This document shows, in pieces, positions 17,422-27,734 of a stretch of DNA of 64,000 nt. Positions within the stretch are counted from its first letter, which is position 1. Every line of letters starts with the position of its first letter. Below the pieces are notes generated by a model. It was not told the DNA's origin and searched no databases. It saw only the letters and a list, made by a program, of their open reading frames with translations. The stretch comes from Proteus terrae subsp. cibarius (GTDB lineage Bacteria; Pseudomonadota; Gammaproteobacteria; Enterobacterales; Enterobacteriaceae), in assembly GCF_011045835.1 (NCBI RefSeq), contig NZ_CP047349.1, positions 2,356,001 through 2,420,000 of the forward strand, in the 5' to 3' direction. The translations under genes were made by a program, and so were the position numbers.

Positions 17422-20400
17422 TTAAGCTATACGCTCAATTTTAGCAGGTAAGCCTTGGCGAACAGATGCACCAGATACCCAATCTAACCACGTATTAGTA
17501 ATTTGACGTGTTGGATCAGCAAAGCCTAAATCATTAAGATTGATACCATTGCCAATACCTTTATCCATAGGTAATGGTTGTTCGTCTAAGTAATGCTGAC
17601 GAGAGCCTAACTCTTGATGCCCATATCCATGCTCAATCGCTAAAACACCCGGCATCACGCCATCGAGTAAACTAATCTCAGCTTCAACTTGCCCACCCGG
17701 TGTAACAATGCGAACTTTATCACCATGATTAACACCCCATTTTTTACCATCTTGAGGATTAATTGCGACTAAGTTGCTCGGTTTCACCATTCTTAAACGT
17801 TGGATCATGCCTGTTGAACTACTTACCACATGAGATTTAAAGGACATTAATTTTAATGGCCATTGCTCTTCAGGATAGTGCTGATGAATATCACTACCAT
17901 CTGATAAACGCGGTGGATAATAAGTCGGGCAGCCACTATAACGTTCACCGGTTATTGCGTGATGGTTTTTCGCAACGTCTTCATTCCAAATCTGCAATGG
18001 TTTTTTCCACTGTGGTCCAGTTTCATCACCATTCCATGCTTTCTCATAAGGTGCAAAACGACCACCTCGTGTATAGATGTACGCAACTTGAAGGACTTCT
18101 TCATTTTTTAACGTTGACGTTATCGCCGGTAAAATACGGTCTACACCACTCAATAAAATATCTTCATTGGTTGCTGGTGCAACAGGTTTCTCACCCATAA
18201 ATGCCATATTGGCTGCAACACGTAAATAGTAGTCTTCTGCACTATTGATTGGATAAAAGTTACCATCCATATCTTCAATTGCTTTCTCACCAAAGCCGGG
18301 TAAATCTAAAGCTTTTGCTACCGCAATACAGAATGTTTCCATTGAAATTGGTTGACCATCGGCTGTTTTTGCAACACGAGGTTCGATAATCGGCCAACGC
18401 GCTGTACTTGCTTTAGTTTGAACACCAGACCAAGGCGCACTAAAACCCCAGCTTTCGAAGTTATGCGTATCAGGAACAATATAATCGGCCAGCGCTGTAG
18501 TTTCATTCATAAAGGCATCAATACCAATAATTAAAGGCAGATGCTTAGGATCCTTCAGGCGCTCTTCCATCACTTGGCGAATACCTGCAATCCCATAAAT
18601 AGGGTTGGTCATATTCGTTATCCATGCTTTCAATGGATAAGGATAACCAGCTAATGCAGAGCCTAGTTGCTCAGTTAATTGTCCAGCAGCAAACGGATAC
18701 CAAGGTGCTTTTGCAGGATATGGAGATTCTCCTTTCTCTACACGCTCACGGTACTCATCAGATTTTTCATAGGCTGCTTTACTGCGTGATAACACCATGC
18801 CTTTTGGTTTAACTTTACCTTTAAAGCTATCCATTTTGTAACATGGGCCATCAGTTGCACCATTAAACTTACCACCACCAACAGATACCCCACCTTTAAG
18901 GTTTAAGTTACCTATTAGCGCATTAAGCATGATCACACTCCACGCTGTATAGAAACCATTACCTCCCATCATGCCACCATGAGAGATAACCGCAGCTTTT
19001 CGACCATATGCCGTAAATTCACGTCCTAATGCAACAATTGTTGTTTCTGGTACCTTACAACGCTCACTATATTCCGCCAGTGTCATACGTTTAGCAGCTT
19101 CATCAAGTAATTGGAAACTTGATTTAACTGTAACAGTAGCACCCGTTTTTAATGTCACAGTATGCGTAGCAAACAATTGTGCTTTATCAACTTGAGTAGA
19201 TGGAACTAATTCTCCCTCAAGTGATAAAACTAAAGTTTGCTCTTCACCTTCTGCAACATCATTAAAATGTGCTGTTGTCAGCATTTGCCCTGATAGAGGA
19301 TGTTTTTCATCACTGATCACAAGGTGAGTCGCATTTGTCCAGCTCTTCTCACCTACATTTTTCATTGAAGCTTCACTTGGTACTGACAGATATTCCGCAT
19401 TGTAGCGATTGTTTTCAATGATCCAGCGGATCATCCCCATCACTAAAGCAGCATCTGTTCCCGGTTGAACAGGAACCCAATGTCCATGATCGTTAGCCAA
19501 TGTCGTTGTTAACGGTAATGCAGGTGCAACAACCACATAATTGAACGAATCACGAATACGAGCATTAGCTAATTGGCGACCTTGACGCTTAAATGGGTTA
19601 CCTGATTGTGCCGGCGATGTTCCTAAAAACAGCGCGAATTCAACATAATCCCAGTCAGGTTTAACGTGGGCGTTTTTATCTAAATCATTCATTAACGCAC
19701 CAGAGCCAGCTCGGTACGCTAATCCACAATAAGAGCCATGGGCACCAAAGTTTTTACTACCAAATGAGTTTTGAGCAAAGCGACGAATAAACGTATCACG
19801 TCCATCATCACCCGCATTTGTCATTAATAATTGGTTAGCTTTAGGGCCTAAAGCCGGTTGCTTTGGATCAATTAAAGTATCTAAATCACGGATGGCACGT
19901 AAACCATCAACATGACCTTCACCAAAGAGATCGCCACCTTCTACAATTTCTTGGATCAACTGCTCAAAACTGATGCGTTTCCATTTACCTTCACCGCGTT
20001 TCCCCACACGTTTCATCGGTTCAAGAATACGAGTTGGGCTGTCTAAGCTTTCCATCATGGTTGCACCACGAGCACAAGCTGTAGAACGGTTTTCTAAACC
20101 ACTTTCACCCCCCATTTTTTCAAATGCTTCTTTAATTGGCATGTTATAGCCAAAGTGGTGATCATGAGAAAGTGGGTGATAAGGGTTACCTGCAATACGT
20201 AAAACTTTATTGTTTGCTCTATCAACACGAGCACGGACGCCACATTGTGTCCAGCAACCAAAACATTGTGTCATGCAAACAGATTGATCTGTATTTGCTT
20301 GCCATTTTGCGTCTTTTACAACTTTACCTTCAGGTAATAAAGAATTTCCGTTGATCCTATCAAGTGTCACTTTGCCTGATGTGCCATCAACTAAACCATC

Positions 20401-20502
20401 TATGGCACGTTTAGCAACATCACGGTAGCTGGCAGCAAATGCGGCAATACCACCGATAACTAACCCACCTTTAAGCCATTGACGTCTTGTAAACTTAGCC
20501 AT
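17422..20502 (-). CDS. ttrA: Tetrathionate reductase catalytic subunit TtrA
   Basis: TtrA is the molybdenum bis-MGD subunit that reduces tetrathionate to thiosulfate on the periplasmic side. The chosen start (ATG 20502, AGGAG eight bases upstream) gives about 1026 residues, close to Salmonella TtrA. It opens with a twin-arginine signal (TRRQWLKGG) and a hydrophobic stretch. The N-terminal [4Fe-4S] cysteines are in CMTQCFGCWTQC, and the molybdopterin domains follow (GSYCGLAYRAGSG; NPFKRQGRQLA; C-terminal GDKVRIVTPGG). It overlaps the ttrC stop by 8 bases, so it is the last gene of ttrBCA. Confidence 0.96.
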   Translation of the reverse strand: MAKFTRRQWLKGGLVIGGIAAFAASYRDVAKRAIDGLVDGTSGKVTLDRINGNSLLPEGKVVKDAKWQANTDQSVCMTQCFGCWTQCGVRARVDRANNKVLRIAGNPYHPLSHDHHFGYNMPIKEAFEKMGGESGLENRSTACARGATMMESLDSPTRILEPMKRVGKRGEGKWKRISFEQLIQEIVEGGDLFGEGHVDGLRAIRDLDTLIDPKQPALGPKANQLLMTNAGDDGRDTFIRRFAQNSFGSKNFGAHGSYCGLAYRAGSGALMNDLDKNAHVKPDWDYVEFALFLGTSPAQSGNPFKRQGRQLANARIRDSFNYVVVAPALPLTTTLANDHGHWVPVQPGTDAALVMGMIRWIIENNRYNAEYLSVPSEASMKNVGEKSWTNATHLVISDEKHPLSGQMLTTAHFNDVAEGEEQTLVLSLEGELVPSTQVDKAQLFATHTVTLKTGATVTVKSSFQLLDEAAKRMTLAEYSERCKVPETTIVALGREFTAYGRKAAVISHGGMMGGNGFYTAWSVIMLNALIGNLNLKGGVSVGGGKFNGATDGPCYKMDSFKGKVKPKGMVLSRSKAAYEKSDEYRERVEKGESPYPAKAPWYPFAAGQLTEQLGSALAGYPYPLKAWITNMTNPIYGIAGIRQVMEERLKDPKHLPLIIGIDAFMNETTALADYIVPDTHNFESWGFSAPWSGVQTKASTARWPIIEPRVAKTADGQPISMETFCIAVAKALDLPGFGEKAIEDMDGNFYPINSAEDYYLRVAANMAFMGEKPVAPATNEDILLSGVDRILPAITSTLKNEEVLQVAYIYTRGGRFAPYEKAWNGDETGPQWKKPLQIWNEDVAKNHHAITGERYSGCPTYYPPRLSDGSDIHQHYPEEQWPLKLMSFKSHVVSSSTGMIQRLRMVKPSNLVAINPQDGKKWGVNHGDKVRIVTPGGQVEAEISLLDGVMPGVLAIEHGYGHQELGSRQHYLDEQPLPMDKGIGNGINLNDLGFADPTRQITNTWLDWVSGASVRQGLPAKIERIA

Positions 20503-21523
20503 GCTGCACTCTCCTGACAACCCAACGAATACTTTCTCTAAATAAAATGGTTAACGCTATCCACAATCCAAATGTACCGACAATTGCCATCAGTCCATCA
20601 TTACCTAGCGTAAACTCATAAGGGTTTGTAATTATGTTATATTTTGGAATGTATTGAGCACCCATCAACATCAACCAGCGTAATACCCACGCAAGTCCCA
20701 TTGATACAAATGCCATGATGGTAATAAATGCAACCGAACGAGCTTGTTTTGCCATCAAAAGACCCATCGCGACAGAGATAACCCATAGCGTGATAACCCC
20801 CATGGCACTCCACCAACCAAGACTTCCCATTGCTAATTGTTCTCTAATTGCTTGGCCTGAAATCGTATCGCCAGCAACCCAAAAGCCCGTACATACAGCT
20901 AGTAACATCAGTGAACTTACAAACCACATCGCTAATTCACGCTGATGTACTGGTTCACGACGAGTGCCTAATGCCAGTAATGTTGGTAACACTTGCATTG
21001 CACTAAAGAACAGCAATATTGGTAACCAATAGGTATACAACACCGGTCTTGCTTTTAAGATAGATGCTTCACGACCTGTATATAACAACAAACCAATCGC
21101 AGTTAATGAGCAAGCTAATGCAACCCAACGCGTTAATTTGTATTCACGCTTCCACACTAAGCGAACAACCATCGCTGCAAAGTAGAGCATACTAAACGCT
21201 GAGAATAACGGTAATAACAGTGAACCCCATGCCATCCATGACCACGGTGTTGGATAAGCATAGAAATGCCACACACGAGCTGTTTGGTGTAAATCTGCTG
21301 TTAACGCGAGAGGTGCCGTAATACCAGCTGTTACTGCAATAAATACAGCAACCGCTTCTAAACGTTGATTACCTGCACTGCCTTTCCAGCACTGCCAACA
21401 CGCATAAAGCGTTGCACTACAAGCAATACCAATGAAAAAGAAATATTGCACAGCCCAAGGTAACCAAAAATATTCTTGAGGGATCGCGATGACTTCTTGA
21501 ATTTGAGAAACTTGCGGGATCAT
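20495..21523 (-). CDS. ttrC: Tetrathionate reductase membrane subunit TtrC
   Basis: TtrC is the NrfD-like polytopic subunit that takes electrons from menaquinol and hands them to TtrB. ATG 21523 is preferred over the upstream in-frame start because AGGAGG lies seven bases before it and it overlaps the ttrB stop (ATGA), giving 342 residues. Eight to nine membrane helices are apparent, with conserved YFFFIGIACSATL near the N-terminus and ILKARPVLYTYWLPILLFF in the middle. It is coupled to both neighbours. Confidence 0.94.
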   Translation of the reverse strand: MIPQVSQIQEVIAIPQEYFWLPWAVQYFFFIGIACSATLYACWQCWKGSAGNQRLEAVAVFIAVTAGITAPLALTADLHQTARVWHFYAYPTPWSWMAWGSLLLPLFSAFSMLYFAAMVVRLVWKREYKLTRWVALACSLTAIGLLLYTGREASILKARPVLYTYWLPILLFFSAMQVLPTLLALGTRREPVHQRELAMWFVSSLMLLAVCTGFWVAGDTISGQAIREQLAMGSLGWWSAMGVITLWVISVAMGLLMAKQARSVAFITIMAFVSMGLAWVLRWLMLMGAQYIPKYNIITNPYEFTLGNDGLMAIVGTFGLWIALTILFRESIRWVVRRVQHG

Positions 21524-22263
21524 GAGTGAACCTCCTGCTGCCATAATGCGGGTTGTCCTTGACCTGCTAACGGTTGTACAAATGCATCATCGAGGCCGAG
21601 ATAGAAAACTTGTGGCAAGGTGCCGCTTTCTGGCTTTAATACTTTTAGCTCTTTTTCATGAGTAAGCAGCATTTTGCTGATAGTACTATTAGGATCTTTC
21701 ATATCGCCGATAATACGAGCACCGCCGACACAAGATTCAACGCACGCTGGCAGTAATCCAACTTCGAGGCGATGTGCGCAGAAAGTACATTTATCTGCTG
21801 TTTGTGTTGAGTGATTAATAAAACGAGCATCGTAAGGACATGCTTGAACACAATAAGCACAGCCAACACAACGTTCATTATCAACAACGACAATACCATC
21901 TTTACGTTGGAAAGTTGCTTGAACAGGGCAAACTGGCACACAAGGTGGTTCATCACAGTGGTTACACAATCTAGGCAGTAAGACGTTGGTTATCCCCTCT
22001 TGCCCCTTGATAGCAACCTGATATTGGTTTACTGTCGTCCTAAATTGTCCTTGGGGAGTCTGATTCTCAATATTACAGCTTACTGTACAGGACTGGCATC
22101 CTACACAACGGCGTAAATCAATCAGCATTCCGTAGCGTTTATCTTCCGAGCCCTCACGACGCTCAGGTGATAATTTAATGCCGGCTTCAGCTAAAGGAAC
22201 CAGTGAAGCACCAGCAGTAAGGACCCCTAATTGTTGTAGAAATTTTCGTTTTCCAAGATCCAT
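21520..22263 (-). CDS. ttrB: Tetrathionate reductase iron-sulfur subunit TtrB
   Basis: TtrB is the four-cluster ferredoxin-like electron-transfer subunit. ATG 22263 is chosen (GGAG about nine bases upstream) over an in-frame start six codons earlier. It has a short N-terminal KRKFLQQLGVLTAG segment of the Tat/anchor type, then four cysteine groups: CVGCQSCTVSC, CNHCDEPPCVPVC, CVGCAYCVQAC and CTFCAH...CVESC. It is the first gene of ttrBCA and is divergent from ttrS, with about 180 bases of shared control region. Confidence 0.96.
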   Translation of the reverse strand: MDLGKRKFLQQLGVLTAGASLVPLAEAGIKLSPERREGSEDKRYGMLIDLRRCVGCQSCTVSCNIENQTPQGQFRTTVNQYQVAIKGQEGITNVLLPRLCNHCDEPPCVPVCPVQATFQRKDGIVVVDNERCVGCAYCVQACPYDARFINHSTQTADKCTFCAHRLEVGLLPACVESCVGGARIIGDMKDPNSTISKMLLTHEKELKVLKPESGTLPQVFYLGLDDAFVQPLAGQGQPALWQQEVHS

Positions 22264-22379
22264 ATTTGTCTCCAGCATCACTCAATAACACAATCTCACT
22301 ATGAGTGAAGGAAATAGAAATTAAAAAGTATGTGTTTTGTTATAAATGCATTGTAAAAATTACTGAAGACGACACCTAT

Positions 22380-22421
22380 TGTGGTTTACCACATACCAAG
22401 TGCGAACTTGATCCAAGACAA
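22380..22421. promoter_or_regulatory. Candidate operators between ttrB and ttrS
   Basis: A perfect inverted repeat TGTGGT-TT-ACCACA (22380-22393) lies in the divergent region; it is a candidate TtrR (or other dimer) site. TTGATCCAAGACAA (22408-22421) keeps one FNR half-site (TTGAT) and part of the other. TtrR and anaerobic Fnr control of ttr is established in Salmonella; both assignments here are inferred. Confidence 0.4.
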
Positions 22422-22440
22422 TATTTAACATTAGATATTT

Positions 22441-24204
22441 ATGACGATAAAACAGACAATTGGGATAAGAAACGCAGTAAGTATCGGGTTATTACTGCTC
22501 TTTTTTATACTTCCTCTACAAGCCTCTGCAAAAGAGTGGACAATCGGTGTTTTAGCATTACGTGGTGATGCATCAACGCAAAGACACTGGCATCCACTTG
22601 TTGACACCTTAAATGAACAATTTCCGTCAGAAAACTTTGTATTAGTGCCGTTAAATCTGGAAGAGATGAAATTAGCAGTTGCAAAGAAAAATGTTGATTT
22701 CTTACTGACAAATCCTGCGCAATTTGTTCAATTAGATAATGCATTTCCATTACGTTGGTTGCTTTCTTTACGTTCCGGCTATGAGCCTGATAACACAACA
22801 CGAAATGTCATTGGCAGCCTAATTCTCGTCCGTAACGATAGTCCAATTACTTCCGCCCATGAATTAATCGGAAAACGCGTTGGCGCCATCGCACCAGATG
22901 CCTTTGGTGGCTATCTTCTAGGTTACAAAGCACTACGAGAAGAAGGTATTGATCCTGATAAAGATTTCACATTGCGTTTCACGGGCTTTCCAGCCGACGC
23001 TTTACTTTATCTCTTACGTGATGAAGATATTAACGCAGCAATTATTCCTGTTTGCTTACTGGAAAATATGGATCATGAAGGGCTTATTCGTAAAAGTGAT
23101 TACCGCCCCGTGATTTCCTATCAAACCAATACCCCTTGTTTAACCAGTACACCGCTCTACCCTAATTGGTCATTTGCAGCGCTAGATACCGTTCCTGATG
23201 AGCTTGTTGATAAGGTCACTCGCGTTTTACTTACCGATGACAGTAAACCGATGAAATGGGGAGCGCCGGCTTCACATACTCAAGTTGAAAATCTATTAAG
23301 AGAAGTCAACCAACATCCTCGACAAAGGCAGCTTTGGCAAGATGCGAAAAGTTGGGCTATTCAGCACCAATTTATTATTGGTCTTTCATTAGCTGCCATT
23401 CTTTTTCTCATCCTAAACCAAGTGTGGGTCAGCTATTTAGTTAGGCGTCGTAGTCGTCAACTGGAACAAGCTCACAATCGATTAAGACAGCAAAAGGAAG
23501 AGTTAGAACACGCTCAGCGCTTAAATATATTGGGAGAAATGGCATCCGGGTTTGCTCATGAGCTTAATCAGCCACTTTCTGCGATTAAAAGCTATGCACA
23601 AGGGAGTGTTATTCGCCTTAAAAAAGAGAATGAATCGCACCCATTGCTCCCAGCATTGCAACAAATAGATAAGCAGGCACAGCGCGGTGCTGATATCATT
23701 AGAAATCTACGTTTATGGGTTGGAAAACAAACACCTAACAGTGATACGATGTTGCTTTCTCATCAAAATATTGCGCAGTGTATTCAACATATCTGGAAGC
23801 TCTTACGCGTAGAAGATAAATACCCACAGGTTTCATTGATCACTCATATTGATGAACATGATACCCTGTGTTTACCCGAAACTTTATTAGAGCAAATTTT
23901 ATCCAATTTAATCACCAATAGTCTCCAAGCTGGCGCTAAAGTACTAAAGATTAGCACCCATAAGGCCCCTGATAGGTTACTTATTGTCATTGAAGATGAT
24001 GCGGGTGGAATGAGCCATAGCCAACTTGAACACCCCTTTTCCCCATTCCAAACAACAAAAATGGAAGGACTTGGATTAGGTTTGGTGATTTGCCAACGTT
24101 TATTACTTTCTCAAGGTGCTGATATTCATATTGAAAACCAAAAGAATGAACAAAATAAAGTTGGAATAAAAATTACACTGATTTTCCCTAACAAAAATAA
24201 ATAA
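22441..24204 (+). CDS. ttrS: Tetrathionate sensor histidine kinase TtrS
   Basis: TtrS senses periplasmic tetrathionate and phosphorylates TtrR. The 587-residue protein has an N-terminal signal/anchor helix, a periplasmic phosphonate-type solute-binding domain (residues about 30-275), a second membrane helix near 310-330, a short coiled coil, and the kinase core. The phospho-accepting His373 lies in GFAHELNQPLSAI; the ATPase has NLITNSLQAG (N-box), DDAGGM (G1) and GLGLGLVIC (G2). The ribosome-binding site before this ATG is weak, so the start is less certain. ttrR follows after 10 bases. Confidence 0.95.
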   Translation: MTIKQTIGIRNAVSIGLLLLFFILPLQASAKEWTIGVLALRGDASTQRHWHPLVDTLNEQFPSENFVLVPLNLEEMKLAVAKKNVDFLLTNPAQFVQLDNAFPLRWLLSLRSGYEPDNTTRNVIGSLILVRNDSPITSAHELIGKRVGAIAPDAFGGYLLGYKALREEGIDPDKDFTLRFTGFPADALLYLLRDEDINAAIIPVCLLENMDHEGLIRKSDYRPVISYQTNTPCLTSTPLYPNWSFAALDTVPDELVDKVTRVLLTDDSKPMKWGAPASHTQVENLLREVNQHPRQRQLWQDAKSWAIQHQFIIGLSLAAILFLILNQVWVSYLVRRRSRQLEQAHNRLRQQKEELEHAQRLNILGEMASGFAHELNQPLSAIKSYAQGSVIRLKKENESHPLLPALQQIDKQAQRGADIIRNLRLWVGKQTPNSDTMLLSHQNIAQCIQHIWKLLRVEDKYPQVSLITHIDEHDTLCLPETLLEQILSNLITNSLQAGAKVLKISTHKAPDRLLIVIEDDAGGMSHSQLEHPFSPFQTTKMEGLGLGLVICQRLLLSQGADIHIENQKNEQNKVGIKITLIFPNKNK

Positions 24205-24214
24205 CGGAGAAAAA

Positions 24215-24817
24215 ATGCCAACAATTCATCTTGTTGATGATGATCTTGCTGTCACTGATGCTTGTCAGTTTTTATTAGAAAGCTTAGGTTATTCAGCCCA
24301 TGTTTGGAATGATAGCGAGTTCTTTATCAACAATGTTAATCTCTATCAACAAGGTGTTGTCTTGTTAGATATGAGAATGCCAAAACCCGATGGCAGGCAA
24401 GTCCACCAGCATTTAATTGATAAGCACAGTACACTTTCTGTGATTTTTTTGACTGGTCATGGCGATATTCCTATGGCAGTTGAAGAGATCAAAAAAGGGG
24501 CTATCGACTTTCTACAAAAACCCGTTGATAGTAATGCATTGTTATCTGCATTAGATGCCGCATTTCTTGAAACTAATACGCGTTTTACCGCACACGATAT
24601 TCGCCGCCGTTATGCATCATTAACCCCTAGAGAAAAAGACATTGCTTATTATGTTATTCAAGGATTAATGAACAGAGAAATAGCAGAAGTTGCTTGTGTC
24701 TCAATAAGAACCGTCGAAGTTCATCGAGCAAAAGTGATGGATAAAATGGCAGCTAAAAATATTGCTGAATTGGTGACTGCATTACAAGGCATCGAAATAA
24801 TTTCACCTAATTTATGA
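24215..24817 (+). CDS. ttrR: Tetrathionate response regulator TtrR
   Basis: A FixJ/NarL-type response regulator that activates ttrBCA. The receiver domain has the acidic pair in LVDDD, phospho-acceptor Asp52 in VVLLDMRMP, and Lys in LQKPVD. The C-terminal LuxR helix-turn-helix is LTPREKDIAYYVIQG...NREIAEVACVSIRTVEVHRAKVMDKM. The 200-residue length is usual. It is co-transcribed with ttrS; a GGAG ribosome-binding site precedes the ATG. Confidence 0.95.
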   Translation: MPTIHLVDDDLAVTDACQFLLESLGYSAHVWNDSEFFINNVNLYQQGVVLLDMRMPKPDGRQVHQHLIDKHSTLSVIFLTGHGDIPMAVEEIKKGAIDFLQKPVDSNALLSALDAAFLETNTRFTAHDIRRRYASLTPREKDIAYYVIQGLMNREIAEVACVSIRTVEVHRAKVMDKMAAKNIAELVTALQGIEIISPNL

Positions 24818-24891
24818 CAAAATTTCTTATCTGAGCTAAAAAATGTCACAATATAAGATATTCATTGGAAAAATAGTAAATAGATAGGCTT

Positions 24892-25833
24892 ATGATAAAG
24901 TCACCTCCATTTAAAAAATCATTTTTACAGCCTAAATATTGGCTAACTTGGTTCGGGATTGGATTACTCTATATTCTGGTTCTCCTTCCTTATCCTGTCA
25001 TTTATTGGCTAGGGACACGCCTAGGCCGTTTTTCAAAAGTTTTTTTAAAAAAACGCGTCCAAATAGCGGAACGTAATCTTGAGCTCTGTTTTCCACAGAT
25101 GCCCAAAAGTCAGCGAGAAGCCTTAGTTAATAAAAATTTTGAATCTGTTGGTATGGGATTATTCGAAACTGGCATGGCGTGGTTTTGGCCTGAATGGCGA
25201 GTCAAACGTTGGTTTAAAGTCAGTGGACTTGAAAATGTCTCAATGATTCAAGAAAAAGGACAAGGCATTTTGCTCATTGGCATCCATTTTCTAACACTTG
25301 AACTGGGTGCTCGAATTTTTGGTATCTATACCCCTGGAGTTGGTGTTTATCGCCCTAACGATAATCCCGTTATGGACTGGCTACAAACATGGGGTCGATT
25401 ACGTTCTAATAAATTTATGATCGACAGAAAAGATGTCAAAGGCATGATCCGCAGTTTAAAAGCAGGTGAAATTGTTTGGTATGCACCAGACCATGATTAT
25501 GGTCCACGTAAAAGCGTTTTTGTACCTTTGTTCGCTGTTGATAAAGCGGCAACAACAACGGGGACTTATATTCTGGCAAGAACCAGCAAACCCGCATTAA
25601 TTCCATTTACGCCCAAACGCTTACCTGAAGGTAAAGGTTATGAGTTAATTATCTCACCACCTGTTGCTGATTTTCCTGTTGATAATGAGGAAAATGCCGC
25701 TAAAGCAATGAATAAAGTGGTTGAACAAGAGATTTTACGCGCGCCAGACCAATATATGTGGTTGCATCGTCGCTTTAAAACTCGCCCAGAAGGTGACGCT
25801 TCTTTATATAACGAAATAAAGAAAGTACACTAA
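24892..25833 (+). CDS. lpxL: Lipid A lauroyl acyltransferase LpxL
   Basis: LpxL adds the secondary lauroyl chain to Kdo2-lipid IVA at the inner membrane. The protein (313 aa; E. coli 306) follows E. coli LpxL closely: an N-terminal membrane helix after [23 protein letters not shown], the HX4E catalytic motif in [31 protein letters not shown] and the C-terminal [13 protein letters not shown]. mdtG lies nearby, as in E. coli. The closely related cold-type LpxP is an alternative but less likely. Confidence 0.92.
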   Translation: MIKSPPFKKSFLQPKYWLTWFGIGLLYILVLLPYPVIYWLGTRLGRFSKVFLKKRVQIAERNLELCFPQMPKSQREALVNKNFESVGMGLFETGMAWFWPEWRVKRWFKVSGLENVSMIQEKGQGILLIGIHFLTLELGARIFGIYTPGVGVYRPNDNPVMDWLQTWGRLRSNKFMIDRKDVKGMIRSLKAGEIVWYAPDHDYGPRKSVFVPLFAVDKAATTTGTYILARTSKPALIPFTPKRLPEGKGYELIISPPVADFPVDNEENAAKAMNKVVEQEILRAPDQYMWLHRRFKTRPEGDASLYNEIKKVH

Positions 25834-25837
25834 TCGC

Positions 25838-25873
25838 AAAGTGGCTGTTTTATTCCAAAGCAGCCACTTTGTA
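25838..25873 (+). terminator. Terminator of lpxL
   Basis: AAAGTGGCTG / CAGCCACTTT arms with a 13-base loop five bases after the stop, followed by GTAATAT. Stem quality is high and the U-tract is weak. Confidence 0.65.
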
Positions 25874-26105
25874 ATATCACGATATACTGCAATAACGATA
25901 ATAAAATCAATAACAGCACAAGCTGTAAACTCCTGCAAAACACATTATAAGAGCAAGACCTATCGCACTTATTCTGTATCATGGCTATATTCTTATTCAT
26001 CATAAAATAAGAAAACCGACTCGTTGTTGCCACGCTCAACATCGCTACGGTTATTTTCAGCCTATTTTCTTGGTTTACTCTCTCGTTCTCGGCTAAAGGA
26101 GTAAC

Positions 26106-27314
26106 ATGGATCTCAAGCCCCGAAATAATTCTTGGAAACGTAATCTCTATATTGTCTGGTTTGGCTGTTTTCTAACTGGCGCCGGTTTTAGTCTGATCAT
26201 GCCTTTTCTCCCTCTCTATGTAGAGGAACTGGGTATAACCGATCACGAAGAGCTTAATCTTTGGACAGGCGTTGCATTTAGTATTACCTTCCTTTTTTCT
26301 GCTATCGCTGCGCCTTTTTGGGGAAAATTATCAGATAGAAAAGGTCGAAAATTAATGCTATTGCGTTCAGCCCTTGGTATGGCGATTGTGATGGTATTAA
26401 TTGGATTTGCACAAAATATATGGCAATTATTAATACTGAGAGCCTTGCTCGGTATATTAGGTGGCTTTGTTCCGAATGCAAATGCGTTAATTGCCACTCA
26501 AGTACCCGTTAAAAAAAGCGGCTGGGCATTAGGTACACTTTCAACAGGTGCTGTAAGTGGTGCATTAATAGGCCCTTTAATTGGTGGTATGCTTGCTGAT
26601 CTCTATGGTTTACGCCCCGTCTTCTTTATTACTTCAGCCGTTTTATTTATTTGCTTTTTAGTCACCCTCTTTTTCGTCAGTGAGAACTTCACGCCTGTTT
26701 CTAAAAAAGACGCACTAACCACAAAACAAGTATTTTCATCCCTTAAAAACAAAAGGCTCGTTGTGTGTCTGTTTTTCACCACAATGATAATTCAAGTAGC
26801 AACGGGGTCAGTTACACCTATTTTGACGCTTTATATCCGTGAATTAACGGGTTCAGTCAACAATCTTGCCTTTATCAGTGGTGTTATAGCCTCTGTACCC
26901 GGTATTGCAGCACTTATTAGTGCCCCTCGTTTTGGTAAATTAGGTGACCGAATTGGTCCGGATAAAGTGCTTATCTTTACCCTAGGGCTCTCTATTTTTA
27001 TGTTAATTCCAATGGCGCTGGTCAGTAATTATTGGGAGCTAGGTGCGCTACGTTTTTTACTTGGCGCAGTCAACGCTGCTATGTTACCTGCGGTACAAAC
27101 ACTTATCCTCTACAACATCACCCCTGCTATTGCTGGTCGAATTTTCAGCTATAACCAAGCACTAAGAGATGTTGGAAATGTTACAGGGCCGTTAATGGGG
27201 GCTTTTGTTGCTGCAAGCTATGGATTTAGAGCTGTTTTTTATTTCACCGCAGCCGTTGTCTTTTTTAATTTAATTTACTCTTGGTTAAGCTTTAGAAGGC
27301 CACAAGAAAAGTAG
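26106..27314 (+). CDS. mdtG: MFS multidrug efflux transporter MdtG
   Basis: A 12-helix major facilitator of 402 residues (E. coli MdtG/YceE about 408). The opening [58 protein letters not shown] and [10 protein letters not shown] are near-identical to MdtG, which exports fosfomycin and deoxycholate in E. coli. A good ribosome-binding site (AAAGGAG) precedes the ATG. The lpxL-mdtG neighbourhood is shared with E. coli, where expression depends on MarA/SoxS/Rob; I do not see a confident marbox here. Confidence 0.92.
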   Translation: MDLKPRNNSWKRNLYIVWFGCFLTGAGFSLIMPFLPLYVEELGITDHEELNLWTGVAFSITFLFSAIAAPFWGKLSDRKGRKLMLLRSALGMAIVMVLIGFAQNIWQLLILRALLGILGGFVPNANALIATQVPVKKSGWALGTLSTGAVSGALIGPLIGGMLADLYGLRPVFFITSAVLFICFLVTLFFVSENFTPVSKKDALTTKQVFSSLKNKRLVVCLFFTTMIIQVATGSVTPILTLYIRELTGSVNNLAFISGVIASVPGIAALISAPRFGKLGDRIGPDKVLIFTLGLSIFMLIPMALVSNYWELGALRFLLGAVNAAMLPAVQTLILYNITPAIAGRIFSYNQALRDVGNVTGPLMGAFVAASYGFRAVFYFTAAVVFFNLIYSWLSFRRPQEK

Positions 27315-27734
27315 TCAAAAAATCCACAAATAAGATCAGTTAATAGTTTTTTTTCTTCAAAAAATTATACTTTTACATTTAAAGGCTCAATTGTTACTTC
27401 TTTTATTCTATTTTTTGTAATTTATTGTTTATTAAGAATATTCTCACCCCCTATTTGTTAAGACCTCTAAAATTTTCTTGTCCTCTTTTTTCAAAAAATT
27501 GCAAGGTTAACTATTGCAAAATGAGATTTTTATCGACTTTTGCACCAAAAAATGGTTTATAAAGTATTAAATATACTTTTAGTCGCTGAATTCTGACAAA
27601 AGTATGTTAAAAATATATTAATTAAATGTGGTGGATACTGATAACAGAATGAAATAATTCTGTTTCTCCACTTACTGCTATTTTGTTCTTTTTACTTGCA
27701 AACGACCTGTAGAGGTTTTTTTTGGGAATTTAAG
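27315..27734. other. AT-rich intergenic region before the peptide transporter
   Basis: About 420 bases without a supported gene or strong hairpin. It presumably holds the promoter of the POT transporter; I see no confident -35/-10 pair or regulator site. Confidence 0.4.

Noticed and set aside
22305..22568. 87-codon ORF upstream of ttrS
   Set aside because: It overlaps ttrS in another frame and lies in the control region; composition is not convincing.
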